Of a DNA stretch of 64,000 bases, positions 16,869 to 26,492 are shown piece after piece. The stretch is from the NCBI RefSeq assembly GCF_026153455.1, contig NZ_CP110629.1, positions 434,001-498,000 on the forward strand, in the 5' to 3' direction. The notes beneath the pieces were generated by a model that was not told the DNA's origin, did no database searches, and worked only from the letters and a program-made list of their open reading frames with translations. A program made the position numbers and the translations under genes. Positions within the stretch are counted from its first letter, which is position 1; the number at the start of each line of letters is the position of its first letter. The stretch comes from Marinimicrobium sp. C6131 (GTDB taxonomy: Bacteria; Pseudomonadota; Gammaproteobacteria; Pseudomonadales; Cellvibrionaceae).

Positions 16869-19154
16869 ATGTCAGAGCGACCCTCCACCCCGGCACACCG
16901 GGGAAGCTTAATGCCCAATGCGGAGCAGCGCGCCCGTCTGCGCAAGGTACGCAAACTCAAAGACAGCCTGTCCCGCTACGGGGTGGGAACGGCCGGTATG
17001 ATGGTGGTTGGCGCCCTGGCGTTGATCTTCATCTACCTGTTCTCGGAAGTGGCTCCATTGCTGCGCAGCAGTAGTATCGAGCCAACGGCCGATTACCCTT
17101 TTGCATTGACCAGCCCGGCCGATCCGTCGGCCCATCTGGTACTTGAGCGCTACGAGGAGATGGGGGCGTCGTTCAGCGAAGCCGGTCAAGTGCACTTCTT
17201 TAATGTCGACTCCGGGCTGGCGATCAAAACCTTCGAAGTTCCTCGCAATGAAGGCGTGGCGGCAACGGCGGTCGACACCAGTGTGCCCAACCAGCAACTG
17301 GTGGCTTACGGCTTCTCCGATGGATCGGTGTCTGTTGTTCAGGAGTCTTACAGCCTCAGCTATCCGAATGACCAACGACTGGTAACTCCGGGGATGGATT
17401 ACCCGCTGGGTGAAGAGCCCGTCACTCTGGACGAGCAGGGCCGCGCATTGCGCGAGGTCGCCGTACAGAGCACGGATGCCGGCATTATGGTGGCGGGCGT
17501 CACTGAGGATAATCAGATCCTGGTGGGACGCTACCGGATGAACCAGGGGCTGTTCGGCAATGGGGGTAGTGTGTCCGGGGACAGCTATTCCGTGCCCTCA
17601 TTACCCGGTGGTGCTCAGGTGAAGCATATGATAGCCGATGCCGCCGGCCGATTTTTGGTGGTCGCGGATGATCGGGAACAACTGCATTTTTATCATGTCG
17701 AGCGGGCCGAGGATGCCCGGTTGATCGAGACCCTGCCGACCGAGCGCGGACAGGTGACGGCGCTGGAATTTCTGGTTGGCACGCTGTCGGTGATCGTTGG
17801 CACTGAACAGGGTTCGGTCAGCCAATGGTTTATCATTCGGGACGATAACAATCAGTTCCACCTGGAGCCGGTGCGGGACTTTGGTTCCCTGTCGGGTTCG
17901 GTGACCGCTATCGCACCGGAATACACCCGAAAGGGGTTCGCGGCCGGTGACGATCAAGGCAATGTCGGCCTTTTCTACGGTACCTCGTCCAGCACACTGG
18001 TGATTGAGCCGGTCACGGATCAACCCATTTCGCAACTGGCATTGTCGCCCATTAATGGCCGCTTGCTGGCGCTGGACAATGACCAGCGGCTGCACATCGC
18101 CTCGGTCTGGAATGAGCACCCGGAAATCTCCATGAGCTCGCTCTGGCAGAAGGTCTGGTATGAAGGCCGGCAGCAACCCGAGTACGTCTGGCAGGCTTCC
18201 TCTGGTGCGGATGACTCCGAGGCGAAAATGAGTCTGGTGCCGTTGTCCATTGGCACGCTCAAGGCCGCTTTTTACGCGATGCTGTTTGCCATTCCCCTGG
18301 GTGTGATGGGCGCCATCTACACGGCCTATTTCATGACGCCCAAGCTGCGCGGCGTGGTTAAACCCACCATTGAGATCATGGAAGCCCTGCCGACGGTCAT
18401 TCTGGGTTTTCTCGCCGGTTTATGGTTGGCGCCGTTTCTGGAAAATCACCTGCCAGCGGTGTTCAGTATTCTGATTTTCCTGCCTTTCACTATGTTGGCC
18501 GTAGGGTTGTTGTGGAGCCGGTTGCCGTCGGCGATTCGCAGCAACGTCCCGGAAGGTTGGGAGGCGGCCATTCTGATTGTCCCCATTCTGTTGACCGGAT
18601 GGGCCTGTATCGCCATCAGCCCTCATGTCGAGGTGTGGTTCTTTGATGGCAGTATGCGCCAGTGGTTGACCAACAACAATATTGACTACGATCAGCGCAA
18701 CGCCCTGATCGTGGGTATCGCCATGGGCTTCGCGGTGATTCCCACCATTTTCTCGATCGCCGAAGATGCGGTGTTCAACGTGCCCCGCCATTTGACTCAA
18801 GGATCCCTGGCGCTCGGGGCGACCCGATGGCAAACCGTGGTGGGCGTGATTCTGCCTACCGCCAGCCCGGGTATCTTCTCAGCCGTGATGATGGGCTTTG
18901 GTCGAGCGGTGGGGGAAACCATGATTGTGTTGATGGCCACCGGCAACAGCCCGGTGTTGAATTTCAACATTTTCGAGGGTATGCGCACGCTCTCCGCCAA
19001 CGTCGCGGTGGAGCTGCCGGAAACCGCCATTGGCAGTACGCACTTCCGGGTGCTGTTCCTGGCCGCCCTGGTGTTGTTGGCCCTCACGTTCGTGGTCAAC
19101 ACCCTGGCCGAAGTCGTTCGCCAGCGTTTGCGTAAACGCTACAGCAACCTGTAA
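16869..19154 (+). CDS. pstC: Phosphate ABC transporter permease PstC, large form
   Basis: 761 residues, more than twice the E. coli PstC (319). A first membrane helix at about 45-65 is followed by some 390 residues of predicted periplasmic beta-rich sequence that resembles a WD40-like propeller, and then the permease domain (about 455-761) with five or six helices and the EAA loop QGSLALGATRW. Long PstC proteins of this kind are known from Pseudomonas and relatives; the role of the insert is not established. The ATG at 16869 is weakly supported; ATG 16911, preceded by GGGGAAG, is an equally good start. Confidence 0.92.
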   Translation: MSERPSTPAHRGSLMPNAEQRARLRKVRKLKDSLSRYGVGTAGMMVVGALALIFIYLFSEVAPLLRSSSIEPTADYPFALTSPADPSAHLVLERYEEMGASFSEAGQVHFFNVDSGLAIKTFEVPRNEGVAATAVDTSVPNQQLVAYGFSDGSVSVVQESYSLSYPNDQRLVTPGMDYPLGEEPVTLDEQGRALREVAVQSTDAGIMVAGVTEDNQILVGRYRMNQGLFGNGGSVSGDSYSVPSLPGGAQVKHMIADAAGRFLVVADDREQLHFYHVERAEDARLIETLPTERGQVTALEFLVGTLSVIVGTEQGSVSQWFIIRDDNNQFHLEPVRDFGSLSGSVTAIAPEYTRKGFAAGDDQGNVGLFYGTSSSTLVIEPVTDQPISQLALSPINGRLLALDNDQRLHIASVWNEHPEISMSSLWQKVWYEGRQQPEYVWQASSGADDSEAKMSLVPLSIGTLKAAFYAMLFAIPLGVMGAIYTAYFMTPKLRGVVKPTIEIMEALPTVILGFLAGLWLAPFLENHLPAVFSILIFLPFTMLAVGLLWSRLPSAIRSNVPEGWEAAILIVPILLTGWACIAISPHVEVWFFDGSMRQWLTNNNIDYDQRNALIVGIAMGFAVIPTIFSIAEDAVFNVPRHLTQGSLALGATRWQTVVGVILPTASPGIFSAVMMGFGRAVGETMIVLMATGNSPVLNFNIFEGMRTLSANVAVELPETAIGSTHFRVLFLAALVLLALTFVVNTLAEVVRQRLRKRYSNL

Positions 19155-19172
19155 CCATTGGGAGCCTGATTG

Positions 19173-20837
19173 ATGAAAGCCTGGTTTAAAAGTGGTGCCC
19201 CCTGGGTATGGCTGAACGGCGGTGCCGTGGCGCTGTGTATGATTATGGTGGTGGGCTTGTTGGGGCTGATTGCCGTTCGAGGTTTTGGCCATTTCTGGCC
19301 CGCTGACCTGGTACAGATGTCGGTGCTGGATCGCGACGGCAAGCGGCAGGAAGTGTTGGGAGAACTGGTGCGTAAAGAAGTGATTCCCGCACGAGTGGCT
19401 CGCACCAACGGCTATACGGTCAGCGAAGATGTACCTCTGGTCACCCGTTACCTGATCAAGCAGGGAAATCGCGACCTCGGTAGCGATTTCCAGTGGTATC
19501 TGGATGTGGGCATGGGCGAGTGGCACTATCCGGAGAACGCCATTGTGGTCGAGCGCCGCGAGTGGGGTAACTTCTATGGCTTTCCGGTGGCATTGCGAGA
19601 GCACGGCGAGGTGATCAGTCAGCTGGGTGACGCCCATTTCTGGACTGAAGTGGAAGCCCGAGTCGAACGCAGTGTTGAGCTGCATAAAGAGATTCGCCGC
19701 AAAGAGAAAGTAGAGATTGGTAGCATCAACCACAAATTGGAGCGTCTGCGCCTCGAGCGCCGCCGTCTTGAGTTGCGGGGCGCCCCCCCGGAAGAGGTGG
19801 CCGAGGCGGAAGAACAGTTTGCAGTTGAACGTGAGGCGTTGAATGAGGAATACCGCCGGATCAAGGCGGAACGCGACGCGATCTATGAGCAGATCGAGCG
19901 GGACAGCTTTGATGTCGAGACCGTGAACGGGCAGGAGAAAACCATTCATCTGCACAACATCGTGCGCGTGACCCGTTCCAATCAACTGGGGGTGTTTGGC
20001 AAGCTGGCACACTACATGGACCGGTTCTGGGAATTCCTGACCGAAGAGCCCCGCGAAGCCAATACCGAGGGCGGTATTTTTCCGGCGATTTTCGGCACTG
20101 TCACCATGGTGATAGTGATGTCGATCATGGTTACCCCGCTGGGCGTTCTGGCCGCCATTTATCTGCGGGAGTACGCTCGCCAGGGTACCGTGCTGAAGCT
20201 GATCCGTATTTCGGTGTACAACCTGGCCGGTGTGCCCTCGATTGTTTACGGGGTCTTCGGTCTGGGCTTCTTTGTCTACTTCCTGGGGGGCAATATTGAT
20301 GAGTTGTTCTTCCCCGCATCCTTACCGGCCCCGACCTTTGGTACGCCGGGTTTGTTCTGGGCGTCTCTGACCCTGGCGCTGCTGACTTTACCGGTGGTGA
20401 TTGTCTCCACTGAAGAGGGGTTGGCGCGTATTCCCAGCACCATTCGCCAGGGTAGCCTGGCCCTGGGAGCAACCAAGTCGGAAACCCTGTGGAAGGTGGT
20501 GGTGCCTCTGGCCACACCGGGCATGATGACCGGGCTGATTCTGGCCATCGCCCGTGCCGCCGGTGAGGTGGCACCCTTGATGCTCGTCGGTGTCGTCAAA
20601 CTGGCGCCGAGCCTGCCTATTGACGGCAACTACCCGTACCTGCACCTGGATCAGAAAATCATGCACCTCGGGTTCCATATTTACGATGTCGGGTTCCAGA
20701 GTCCGAACGTCGAAGCCGCTCGTCCGCTGGTTTACGCGACGGCGCTGACGCTGGTGTTGCTGATCGTCATACTGAACCTGACAGCCATCAAAATTCGCAA
20801 CACGCTGCGCGAAAAGTATCGCAGCGCCTCCGATTGA
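19173..20837 (+). CDS. pstA: Phosphate ABC transporter permease PstA, large form
   Basis: 554 residues against about 296 in E. coli. After one membrane helix (about 15-38) comes a long extracytoplasmic part that includes a charged coiled coil around 160-250 rich in Arg and Glu, then the permease domain (about 295-554) with EAA loop RQGSLALGATKSETL. The ATG at 19173 follows GGGAGCC; a TTG directly before it is in frame but less likely. It is 18 bp after pstC, and both permeases have enlarged periplasmic parts, which may pack together. Confidence 0.93.
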   Translation: MKAWFKSGAPWVWLNGGAVALCMIMVVGLLGLIAVRGFGHFWPADLVQMSVLDRDGKRQEVLGELVRKEVIPARVARTNGYTVSEDVPLVTRYLIKQGNRDLGSDFQWYLDVGMGEWHYPENAIVVERREWGNFYGFPVALREHGEVISQLGDAHFWTEVEARVERSVELHKEIRRKEKVEIGSINHKLERLRLERRRLELRGAPPEEVAEAEEQFAVEREALNEEYRRIKAERDAIYEQIERDSFDVETVNGQEKTIHLHNIVRVTRSNQLGVFGKLAHYMDRFWEFLTEEPREANTEGGIFPAIFGTVTMVIVMSIMVTPLGVLAAIYLREYARQGTVLKLIRISVYNLAGVPSIVYGVFGLGFFVYFLGGNIDELFFPASLPAPTFGTPGLFWASLTLALLTLPVVIVSTEEGLARIPSTIRQGSLALGATKSETLWKVVVPLATPGMMTGLILAIARAAGEVAPLMLVGVVKLAPSLPIDGNYPYLHLDQKIMHLGFHIYDVGFQSPNVEAARPLVYATALTLVLLIVILNLTAIKIRNTLREKYRSASD

Positions 20838-20852
20838 TCGCGGGAGCCTAGC

Positions 20853-21719
20853 ATGTTAGAAGACACTATCAAGCAAAGCGGGTCATCAACGGCACCCGAC
20901 CAACAAGCACACGTGGGCGCGCCCCGCCCTCAGACACAGGGTAATGCCATGGCATTCGAAGACGAGACCATCAAGCTCGAGGTCAATAACCTGAATTTGT
21001 ACTATGGGGATAACCGTGCCCTGAAGGACATCAACCTGAAAATTCCCGAAAAGAAAGTGACCGCTTTCATCGGGCCGTCAGGCTGTGGTAAGTCGACGCT
21101 CCTGCGCTGCTTCAACCGGATGAATGATCTGGTGGATATCTGTCGTATTGAGGGCGAAATCCTCATGGATGGTAACAATATGTACGACAAAAACGTCGAT
21201 GTTGCCGAGTTGCGTCGCCAGGTGGGCATGGTGTTCCAGAAGCCGAATCCCTTCCCGAAATCCATTTATGAAAATGTGGCGTACGGTCTGCGGTTGCAGG
21301 GCGTGAAATCCCGCCGGGTATTGGACGAAGTGGTGGAAAAGTCCCTGCGTGGTGCAGCCCTGTGGGAAGAAGTCAAAGACCGGCTGCACGACAACGCCTT
21401 TGGCCTGTCCGGTGGTCAGCAGCAGCGCCTGGTGATTGCCCGGGCCATTGCTATCGAGCCGGAAGTGATCCTGCTGGATGAGCCGGCTTCGGCGCTGGAC
21501 CCCATTTCGACGCTCAAGATCGAAGAGCTGATTTACGAGCTCAAGGATCAGTACACCATTGTGATTGTGACCCACAACATGCAACAGGCCGCCCGGGTTT
21601 CGGACTATACTGCATTCATGTATATGGGCGATCTGATCGAGTTCGGTGACACCGATTCGCTGTTCACCAACCCGACCAACAAGCAAACCGAAGACTATAT
21701 TACCGGCCGGTACGGCTAG
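20853..21719 (+). CDS. pstB: Phosphate ABC transporter ATPase PstB
   Basis: 288 residues, with an N-terminal extension of about 33 before the usual PstB body. Walker A is GPSGCGKST at 74-82, the signature is LSGGQQQR, and Walker B is ILLDEPASALDP, followed by the switch histidine in IVTHNM. The GTPase-like NPFPKSIYENV segment marks the PstB group. A start at ATG 20949 would give a standard-length protein, but the GGGAG six bases before 20853 supports the longer form. It energises phosphate uptake through PstCA. Confidence 0.96.
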   Translation: MLEDTIKQSGSSTAPDQQAHVGAPRPQTQGNAMAFEDETIKLEVNNLNLYYGDNRALKDINLKIPEKKVTAFIGPSGCGKSTLLRCFNRMNDLVDICRIEGEILMDGNNMYDKNVDVAELRRQVGMVFQKPNPFPKSIYENVAYGLRLQGVKSRRVLDEVVEKSLRGAALWEEVKDRLHDNAFGLSGGQQQRLVIARAIAIEPEVILLDEPASALDPISTLKIEELIYELKDQYTIVIVTHNMQQAARVSDYTAFMYMGDLIEFGDTDSLFTNPTNKQTEDYITGRYG

Positions 21720-21733
21720 GAGGAGCACCCATC

Positions 21734-22462
21734 ATGGTCATGGATATCAAATCTCATACCCATCATATCTCCCAGCAGTACAATCTGGAGTTGGATGAAA
21801 TCAAGACCAAGCTCTCAGAGATGGGTGGGTTGGCCCAACGTCAGGTAAACGACGCGATTCAGGCACTGATCGATGCCGATGCCGAGACTGCCGAGCGGGT
21901 GGTTCGGGAAGATGATGACGTCAATGATATGGAACTGGATATCGACGAGGATTGCGTGCGTATTCTGGCGCGTCGCCAGCCGGCCGCCAGTGATCTGCGA
22001 CTGGTGATTGCGGTCACCAAGGCCATTACCGATCTGGAGCGGGTCGGTGATGAAGCGAGCAAGATCGCCAGGCAGGCTATCGCCTTGAGTGGAGACGGCT
22101 CTACACCCCGCGGCTACGTGGAAGTCCGCCATATCGGTGGTAACGTTTCGCGGATGCTGAGCGACGCTCTGGATGCGTTCGCCCGACTGGATCTTGATCT
22201 GGCACTGAGGGTGGTGGAAACGGATAACACTGTGGATATGGAATACAACTCCGCCATGCGTGAAATGCTCACTTTCATGATGGAGGATCCGCGTAACATT
22301 TCCCGTGCCCTGAACATCATGTGGAGTCTGCGGGCTTTGGAGCGGATTGGTGATCACGCCCGCAACCTGGCGCAGTATGTGGTGTATCTGGTGAAGGGTG
22401 AAGATGTGCGCCACGAATCCTATGACGAGATTCAGGAACAGATCCAGGACGACCACGAATAG
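21734..22462 (+). CDS. phoU: Phosphate signalling regulator PhoU
   Basis: 242 residues, made of two three-helix PhoU repeats, with the metal-binding type motifs RVGDEASKIA and RIGDHARNLAQ. PhoU links the Pst transporter to the PhoR-PhoB system and keeps the Pho regulon off when phosphate is plentiful. GGAGGAG sits 8 bp before ATG 21734, better than the second ATG at 21740. It ends the pst operon and converges on the AEC gene with 4 bp between stops. Confidence 0.96.
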   Translation: MVMDIKSHTHHISQQYNLELDEIKTKLSEMGGLAQRQVNDAIQALIDADAETAERVVREDDDVNDMELDIDEDCVRILARRQPAASDLRLVIAVTKAITDLERVGDEASKIARQAIALSGDGSTPRGYVEVRHIGGNVSRMLSDALDAFARLDLDLALRVVETDNTVDMEYNSAMREMLTFMMEDPRNISRALNIMWSLRALERIGDHARNLAQYVVYLVKGEDVRHESYDEIQEQIQDDHE

Positions 22463-22466
22463 TCCC

Positions 22467-23426
22467 TCAGGCGGTCAGGGCCTGAAGCACCCACAGGCCC
22501 AGCGTGACCGTCACCAACCCGAACACGGTGGACTGGACGATCATGGTGGCGGCCAACGAGGCATTGCCGCCCATCGCTCGCACCATGACAAAACTGGCGG
22601 TGGCCGTGGGCGATGCGGCCAGTAGAAAGACCACGGCCAACGCCTGTCCGTCCAAGCCCAGCGCCAACGCGAGCAAGACACCGACCAGAGGTGAAACAAT
22701 CAGCTTCCAGGTGGTGGCCGCCAGGGCGCCGCCGCCCACTTGCCGTAAGGACTTCAGGTCCAGAGCGCCTCCTACACAGAGCAGAGCCAGCGGCAGGCTC
22801 ATTTCTCCCAGATAGCGCCCCGCGCGCTGAGCTGGCTCCGGCATGGGCCCCTGAATCCATCCGTAAAACAGCCCGGCGACAATACCGATGATCAATGGGT
22901 TACGCACCACACCCGAAAACACGCCCCGCATGCCCCGGCGGCTGTCCAGATCCCGGTTCAGTGCAATCACCGAAAGCACGTTATAGAGCACAATCGTAAT
23001 GGCGATGGGTAGGGCGGCCATGGCCACGCCACTTTCTCCGTAAGCATTGGCGCAGTAAGCCAGACCGATGATTACCAGGTTGCCCCGGAATGCCGCCTGG
23101 GCCAGAACGCCGCGGTCCCGCCGGTCACGCACAAAGCCATCGGCGGTCAGCAGGCTCAACAGGAAAATGATGACCGCCCCGGCCACCACCGCGAACAGAA
23201 TTCGACCGTCGGCAGTGGCGCCGAAATCGGTAGTTGCGCTACTGAAAAACAGCAGGACCGGCAGGCCCACCGCAAACACCAGACGTGATGCCGTGTTGAT
23301 GAAGGTTTCATCAATCATGCCGATGCGGCGCAAGGTCGCACCAAGAATCACCATCAGAAAAATCGGTGTCGTGACCGAGAGGGAGAACAGAAATGTCGAT
23401 AGCAGATTGGTGCTGTCCAAGTGCAC
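22467..23426 (-). CDS. AEC family (auxin efflux carrier-like) transporter
   Basis: 319 residues with ten hydrophobic segments, of the AEC/malonate-transporter type. The two halves each carry the pattern of a helix broken by polar residues, with GLAYCANAYG and ASPTATASFVMVRAMGG as the clearest stretches. Bacterial members export or take up small organic acids, but specificity cannot be read here. The start is a GTG at 23426 with a weak ribosome site; a downstream start is possible. It lies next to uxaC on the same strand but behind a hairpin, so a link with uronate use is only a suggestion. Confidence 0.82.
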   Translation of the reverse strand: MHLDSTNLLSTFLFSLSVTTPIFLMVILGATLRRIGMIDETFINTASRLVFAVGLPVLLFFSSATTDFGATADGRILFAVVAGAVIIFLLSLLTADGFVRDRRDRGVLAQAAFRGNLVIIGLAYCANAYGESGVAMAALPIAITIVLYNVLSVIALNRDLDSRRGMRGVFSGVVRNPLIIGIVAGLFYGWIQGPMPEPAQRAGRYLGEMSLPLALLCVGGALDLKSLRQVGGGALAATTWKLIVSPLVGVLLALALGLDGQALAVVFLLAASPTATASFVMVRAMGGNASLAATMIVQSTVFGLVTVTLGLWVLQALTA

Positions 23427-23445
23427 TCACCGGGTTGAGAGCGAC

Positions 23446-23471
23446 AAAGCCCGACAGGGGTGCCGGGCTTT
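23446..23471 (-). terminator. Possible terminator after uxaC
   Basis: AAAGCCCG and CGGGCTTT pair around a ten-base loop, 30 bp after the uxaC stop on the leftward strand. The T-run is short (three bases), so termination may be partial and allow some reading into the AEC gene. Confidence 0.55.
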
Positions 23472-23501
23472 AAAGACTACCACGCTATCTCCCCGACTGG
23501 C

Positions 23502-24917
23502 TCACTTCGGGACGTCAAACGGGAAGTAGTCTTTCGCGTTGTTGAAACTGATATCCTGGATCATACCGCCCACCATTTTCAGGTCGTTGGGCACCGTACC
23601 GGCGGCCATATCGTGGCCGAGAATGCGGCACAGCAGACGCCGGAAATATTCGTGGCGGGAATAGCTCAGGAAACTGCGGCTATCGGTCAACATCCCGACA
23701 AAACGGCTCAACAGCCCCAACTGACTCAGGGCCTCAATCTGCCGCTTCATCCCATCGAGCTGGTCCAGGAACCACCAACCACTGCCAAACTGCATCTTTC
23801 CAGCGGAGGAACCATCCTGGAAGTTGCCGATCATGGTGGCGATCATCTCATTATCGCGCGGGTTCAGGTTGTACAGAATGGTTTTGGCCAGACGGTCGTC
23901 GTTGTCCAGACGGCCGAGGAATTTCGACAGCGGCTTGGCGTAGTTGTGGTCGCCAATCGAGTCGAAACCGGTATCCGGCCCCAGGTCGCGGAACAGGCGC
24001 GGGTTATTGTTGCGAATTGCCCCGATGTGATACTGCTGGACCCAGCCTTTTTCGTGATCCTGACGGGCGAACTCCACCAGCATGGCCGAGTAGAACTTGT
24101 CCAGCTCGGTCTGGTCGAGGTCCTTGCCGCCGCGCACTTTGGCGAAAATCGCTTTGATTTCGGCGTCAGTATAATCTTCGGCGTGGACGGTTTCCAGCCC
24201 GTGATCGGACAGCCGACACCCTTGTTCATGGAAGAAATCATGGCGCTTTTGCAGGGCGGTCATCAGATCGTCGTAATTATTGATCTGCACGTCAGCCACT
24301 TCGCCCAGCCGGTCCAGATAGGTATTGTAACTCTGGGTGTCTTCGGCGGCCATGGCCTTGTCCGGGCGCCAGGTGGGCAGCACATTGGTGTTGAAATTGC
24401 TGTCTGCGGCAATGGACTGGTGATGGCGCAGGTCATGGGTCGGGTCATCGGTGGTGCAGATGACCTTAACATTGGCCTGGGTGATCAGGCCCTTGGCACT
24501 GAATTCCGGCGTCGCCAGCAGTTCGTTACACTGGTCCCACACCTCGCGGGCATTCTCGCCGCTGAGCAGCTTGTCGGTGATGCCGAAGGGCTTCTTCAGT
24601 TCCAGGTGGGTCCAGTGATACAGCGGGTTGCGCAGGGTGTTCGGTACAGTTTCGGCCCAGGCCTGAAACTTCTCCCAGTCGCTGGCGTTACCGGTGCAGT
24701 ACTTTTCACTGACACCATTGGAGCGCATCGCTCGCCATTTGTAATGGTCACCGGCGAGCCAGACCTCGGACAGGTTCCTGAACTGTTTGTTTTCGCCGAT
24801 CTGATCCGGGGGAAGGTGACAGTGGTAGTCAATGATCGGCATGTCTTTGGCGTAATCGTGGTACAACGCCTTGGCCTGCTCGGTGTCGAGCAAAAAATCG
24901 TCGTGGATAAAAGTCAT
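23502..24917 (-). CDS. uxaC: Uronate (glucuronate/galacturonate) isomerase
   Basis: 471 residues, the usual UxaC length (E. coli 470). It converts glucuronate to fructuronate and galacturonate to tagaturonate, the first step in using the monomers released from pectin and glucuronoxylan. The metal-site start PIIDYHCHLPP and the later HIGAIRNNN and DHNYAKPL segments fit the amidohydrolase-like family. I chose ATG 24917, preceded by GAGAGGAAT, over an in-frame start 7 codons upstream. No uxuR/exuR gene is nearby, and regulation cannot be read from the upstream region. Confidence 0.95.
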   Translation of the reverse strand: MTFIHDDFLLDTEQAKALYHDYAKDMPIIDYHCHLPPDQIGENKQFRNLSEVWLAGDHYKWRAMRSNGVSEKYCTGNASDWEKFQAWAETVPNTLRNPLYHWTHLELKKPFGITDKLLSGENAREVWDQCNELLATPEFSAKGLITQANVKVICTTDDPTHDLRHHQSIAADSNFNTNVLPTWRPDKAMAAEDTQSYNTYLDRLGEVADVQINNYDDLMTALQKRHDFFHEQGCRLSDHGLETVHAEDYTDAEIKAIFAKVRGGKDLDQTELDKFYSAMLVEFARQDHEKGWVQQYHIGAIRNNNPRLFRDLGPDTGFDSIGDHNYAKPLSKFLGRLDNDDRLAKTILYNLNPRDNEMIATMIGNFQDGSSAGKMQFGSGWWFLDQLDGMKRQIEALSQLGLLSRFVGMLTDSRSFLSYSRHEYFRRLLCRILGHDMAAGTVPNDLKMVGGMIQDISFNNAKDYFPFDVPK

Positions 24918-25450
24918 TCTCACAATTCCTCTCAACACACAAAAGCCGTCACCGGAGGCCGGGCAGACCCCAATGTCGGTTGTGCAGTCGGTTTAGGCAG
25001 CGCCCACAGCGAGAACCGGAATCCGGCCCCAAATTGCGCTGTACTGCGTGTTTACTGCCAGGGTTGATTATTGTGCGATGGTGTCCATCGCGTTTTGTCC
25101 CGGGATCACCCAGTGGGCCCGGCGCCGCTTATGATGCGGATCAGCGCCAGTTTACCTCCTGAGTAAGCAAATATAAACAGTCATTGTTCGGGGGGATGCG
25201 GGGCTGTAAGTGCCTGCTAACAATAGAGGCCAATTATATCAATGTTATGGTCATCGTGAAATAAAGCGGCGCTATTTCGCCGATAGCGAGATTCTTGTAC
25301 CGTCTGTCCGGTTTCCGGCCCATCCTGAGATGATCTTCGTTGCCCGCTTTAACAGGGGCCGCTGCGAGGTATACAATGGAAAGTTAACCATCCAAGTGTC
25401 CGCTGTCCCGCCTATCCTGCGGGATAGGTGCTTAACAGGAGAGTCGAATT
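24918..25450. other. 533-bp intergenic region, divergent promoters expected
   Basis: This gap lies between the divergent genes uxaC and the thioredoxin-like gene. No coding frame with convincing composition is present; a 93-codon frame at 25210-25491 runs into the next gene in another frame. A short inverted repeat (CGCTAT/ATAGCG) lies at about 25271-25289. The AGGAGA ribosome site of the next gene is at its right end. I recognise no operator. Confidence 0.6.
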
Positions 25451-26008
25451 ATGGCCCGTACCCCTTCCAACATGCTTCCTCTGGGCACTGAACTGCCCGA
25501 TAGCACCTTGCCCGATCCCGCCGGGGAAACCTGGAAACTGAGCCAGCGCATGGGGGATAACGGACTGGTAGTGATGTTTATCTGCAATCACTGCCCCTTT
25601 GTCCTGCATATAGCGCCGTTCCTGGAAACACTCAATGATCGGCTCAATGAAATGGGTATCCGCTGTATCGCCATCAGCTCCAACGATGTGAAGGAGTACC
25701 CGGCGGATTCTCCGCAAAAAATGGCTCAATTTGCCAAGGAGTACAAGCTGGCGTTCCCATACCTCTATGACGAAACCCAGCGGGTGGCCAAATCCTTTGA
25801 TGCGGCCTGTACCCCGGATTTCTACCTGTTTGACCGGAACAAGCGACTGGTTTATCGGGGTCAACTGGATGACAGCCGTCCGGGTAACGATATTCCGGTG
25901 ACCGGGAAAGACCTGCTGGCGGCGGCTGAATTGGTCGCCAGAGGTGAGCATCCCCCCGAGGATCAGCAGCGTCCCAGTCTGGGTTGCAATATCAAATGGA
26001 AAACCTGA
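25451..26008 (+). CDS. Thioredoxin-like AhpC/TSA family protein
   Basis: 185 residues with a peroxiredoxin/thioredoxin-like fold and no signal peptide. The redox motif is CNHC (C45 and C48) in MFICNHCPFVLH, and the cis-Pro region is ACTPDFYLFD. The sequence matches the PRX-like1 type of cytoplasmic thioredoxin-domain proteins, often annotated only as thioredoxin family. It may reduce protein disulfides or peroxides, but no substrate is known. AGGAGA lies eight bases before the ATG. It stands alone between uxaC and the cellulase gene. Confidence 0.85.
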   Translation: MARTPSNMLPLGTELPDSTLPDPAGETWKLSQRMGDNGLVVMFICNHCPFVLHIAPFLETLNDRLNEMGIRCIAISSNDVKEYPADSPQKMAQFAKEYKLAFPYLYDETQRVAKSFDAACTPDFYLFDRNKRLVYRGQLDDSRPGNDIPVTGKDLLAAAELVARGEHPPEDQQRPSLGCNIKWKT

Positions 26009-26028
26009 TTTTCAAATAAGAAAATCAG
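26005..26028 (+). terminator. Possible hairpin terminator after the thioredoxin-like gene
   Basis: CTGATTTTC and GAAAATCAG pair perfectly around AAATAA; the stop codon TGA lies in the left arm. There is no T-run beyond the stem, so the efficiency is doubtful. Confidence 0.4.
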
Positions 26029-26492
26029 TCCGTATGTTAAATTTTGTGTCTGGAGGGATGAGTCAGTCGTCCCTCCTGCTCCATCCGCGGGGTACGGCCG
26101 GATTCGCCGGTTGTCCGAATCGGCTTTGTTTTATGTGCCAGGAACCCGCCTTCTGAGAGGACTCATCGGTCCCGCCTGTTTCTACGCCATCTGTGGCGAA
26201 TGTCGCGTGACTTTTCACTTCATGCCTGAGCGTCCTTTTCTTCTTTGCAATTTGTGATCTCCCTCTCGTCCCGCAAGCCGTTCTGCATTTTTCCCTGAAG
26301 CGCTGTCGATATACTTTTTGGTGAGTGGACGCTTTGGCCCGGGTCAGGGCCGGAAACTCGAAGAAGTATAAGACTGACGCCGCATACACAGTGGTATTCG
26401 GTAGGGACTGGTGGGTATTTCAGGTCCGGTATGCGGTGCACTATGCCTTGATACTTTTCTCGCATAAAAACCCGGAAAGGAGATAATTTCCC
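26029..26492. other. 464-bp intergenic region upstream of the cellulase gene
   Basis: No convincing gene on either strand. A second inverted repeat (GGAGGG/CCCTCC, 13-base loop) lies at about 26053-26077. The right end has the strong ribosome site AAAGGAG seven bases before the cellulase ATG. The length suggests a regulated promoter for the cellulase, but no known operator is visible. Confidence 0.55.

Noticed and set aside
23460..25067. A 535-codon plus-strand frame
   Set aside because: It is the antisense of uxaC and extends past both its ends without any recognisable fold; UxaC motifs are clear on the other strand.
25210..25491. 93-codon frame before the thioredoxin-like gene
   Set aside because: It overlaps the real gene in another frame and has no family-like sequence.
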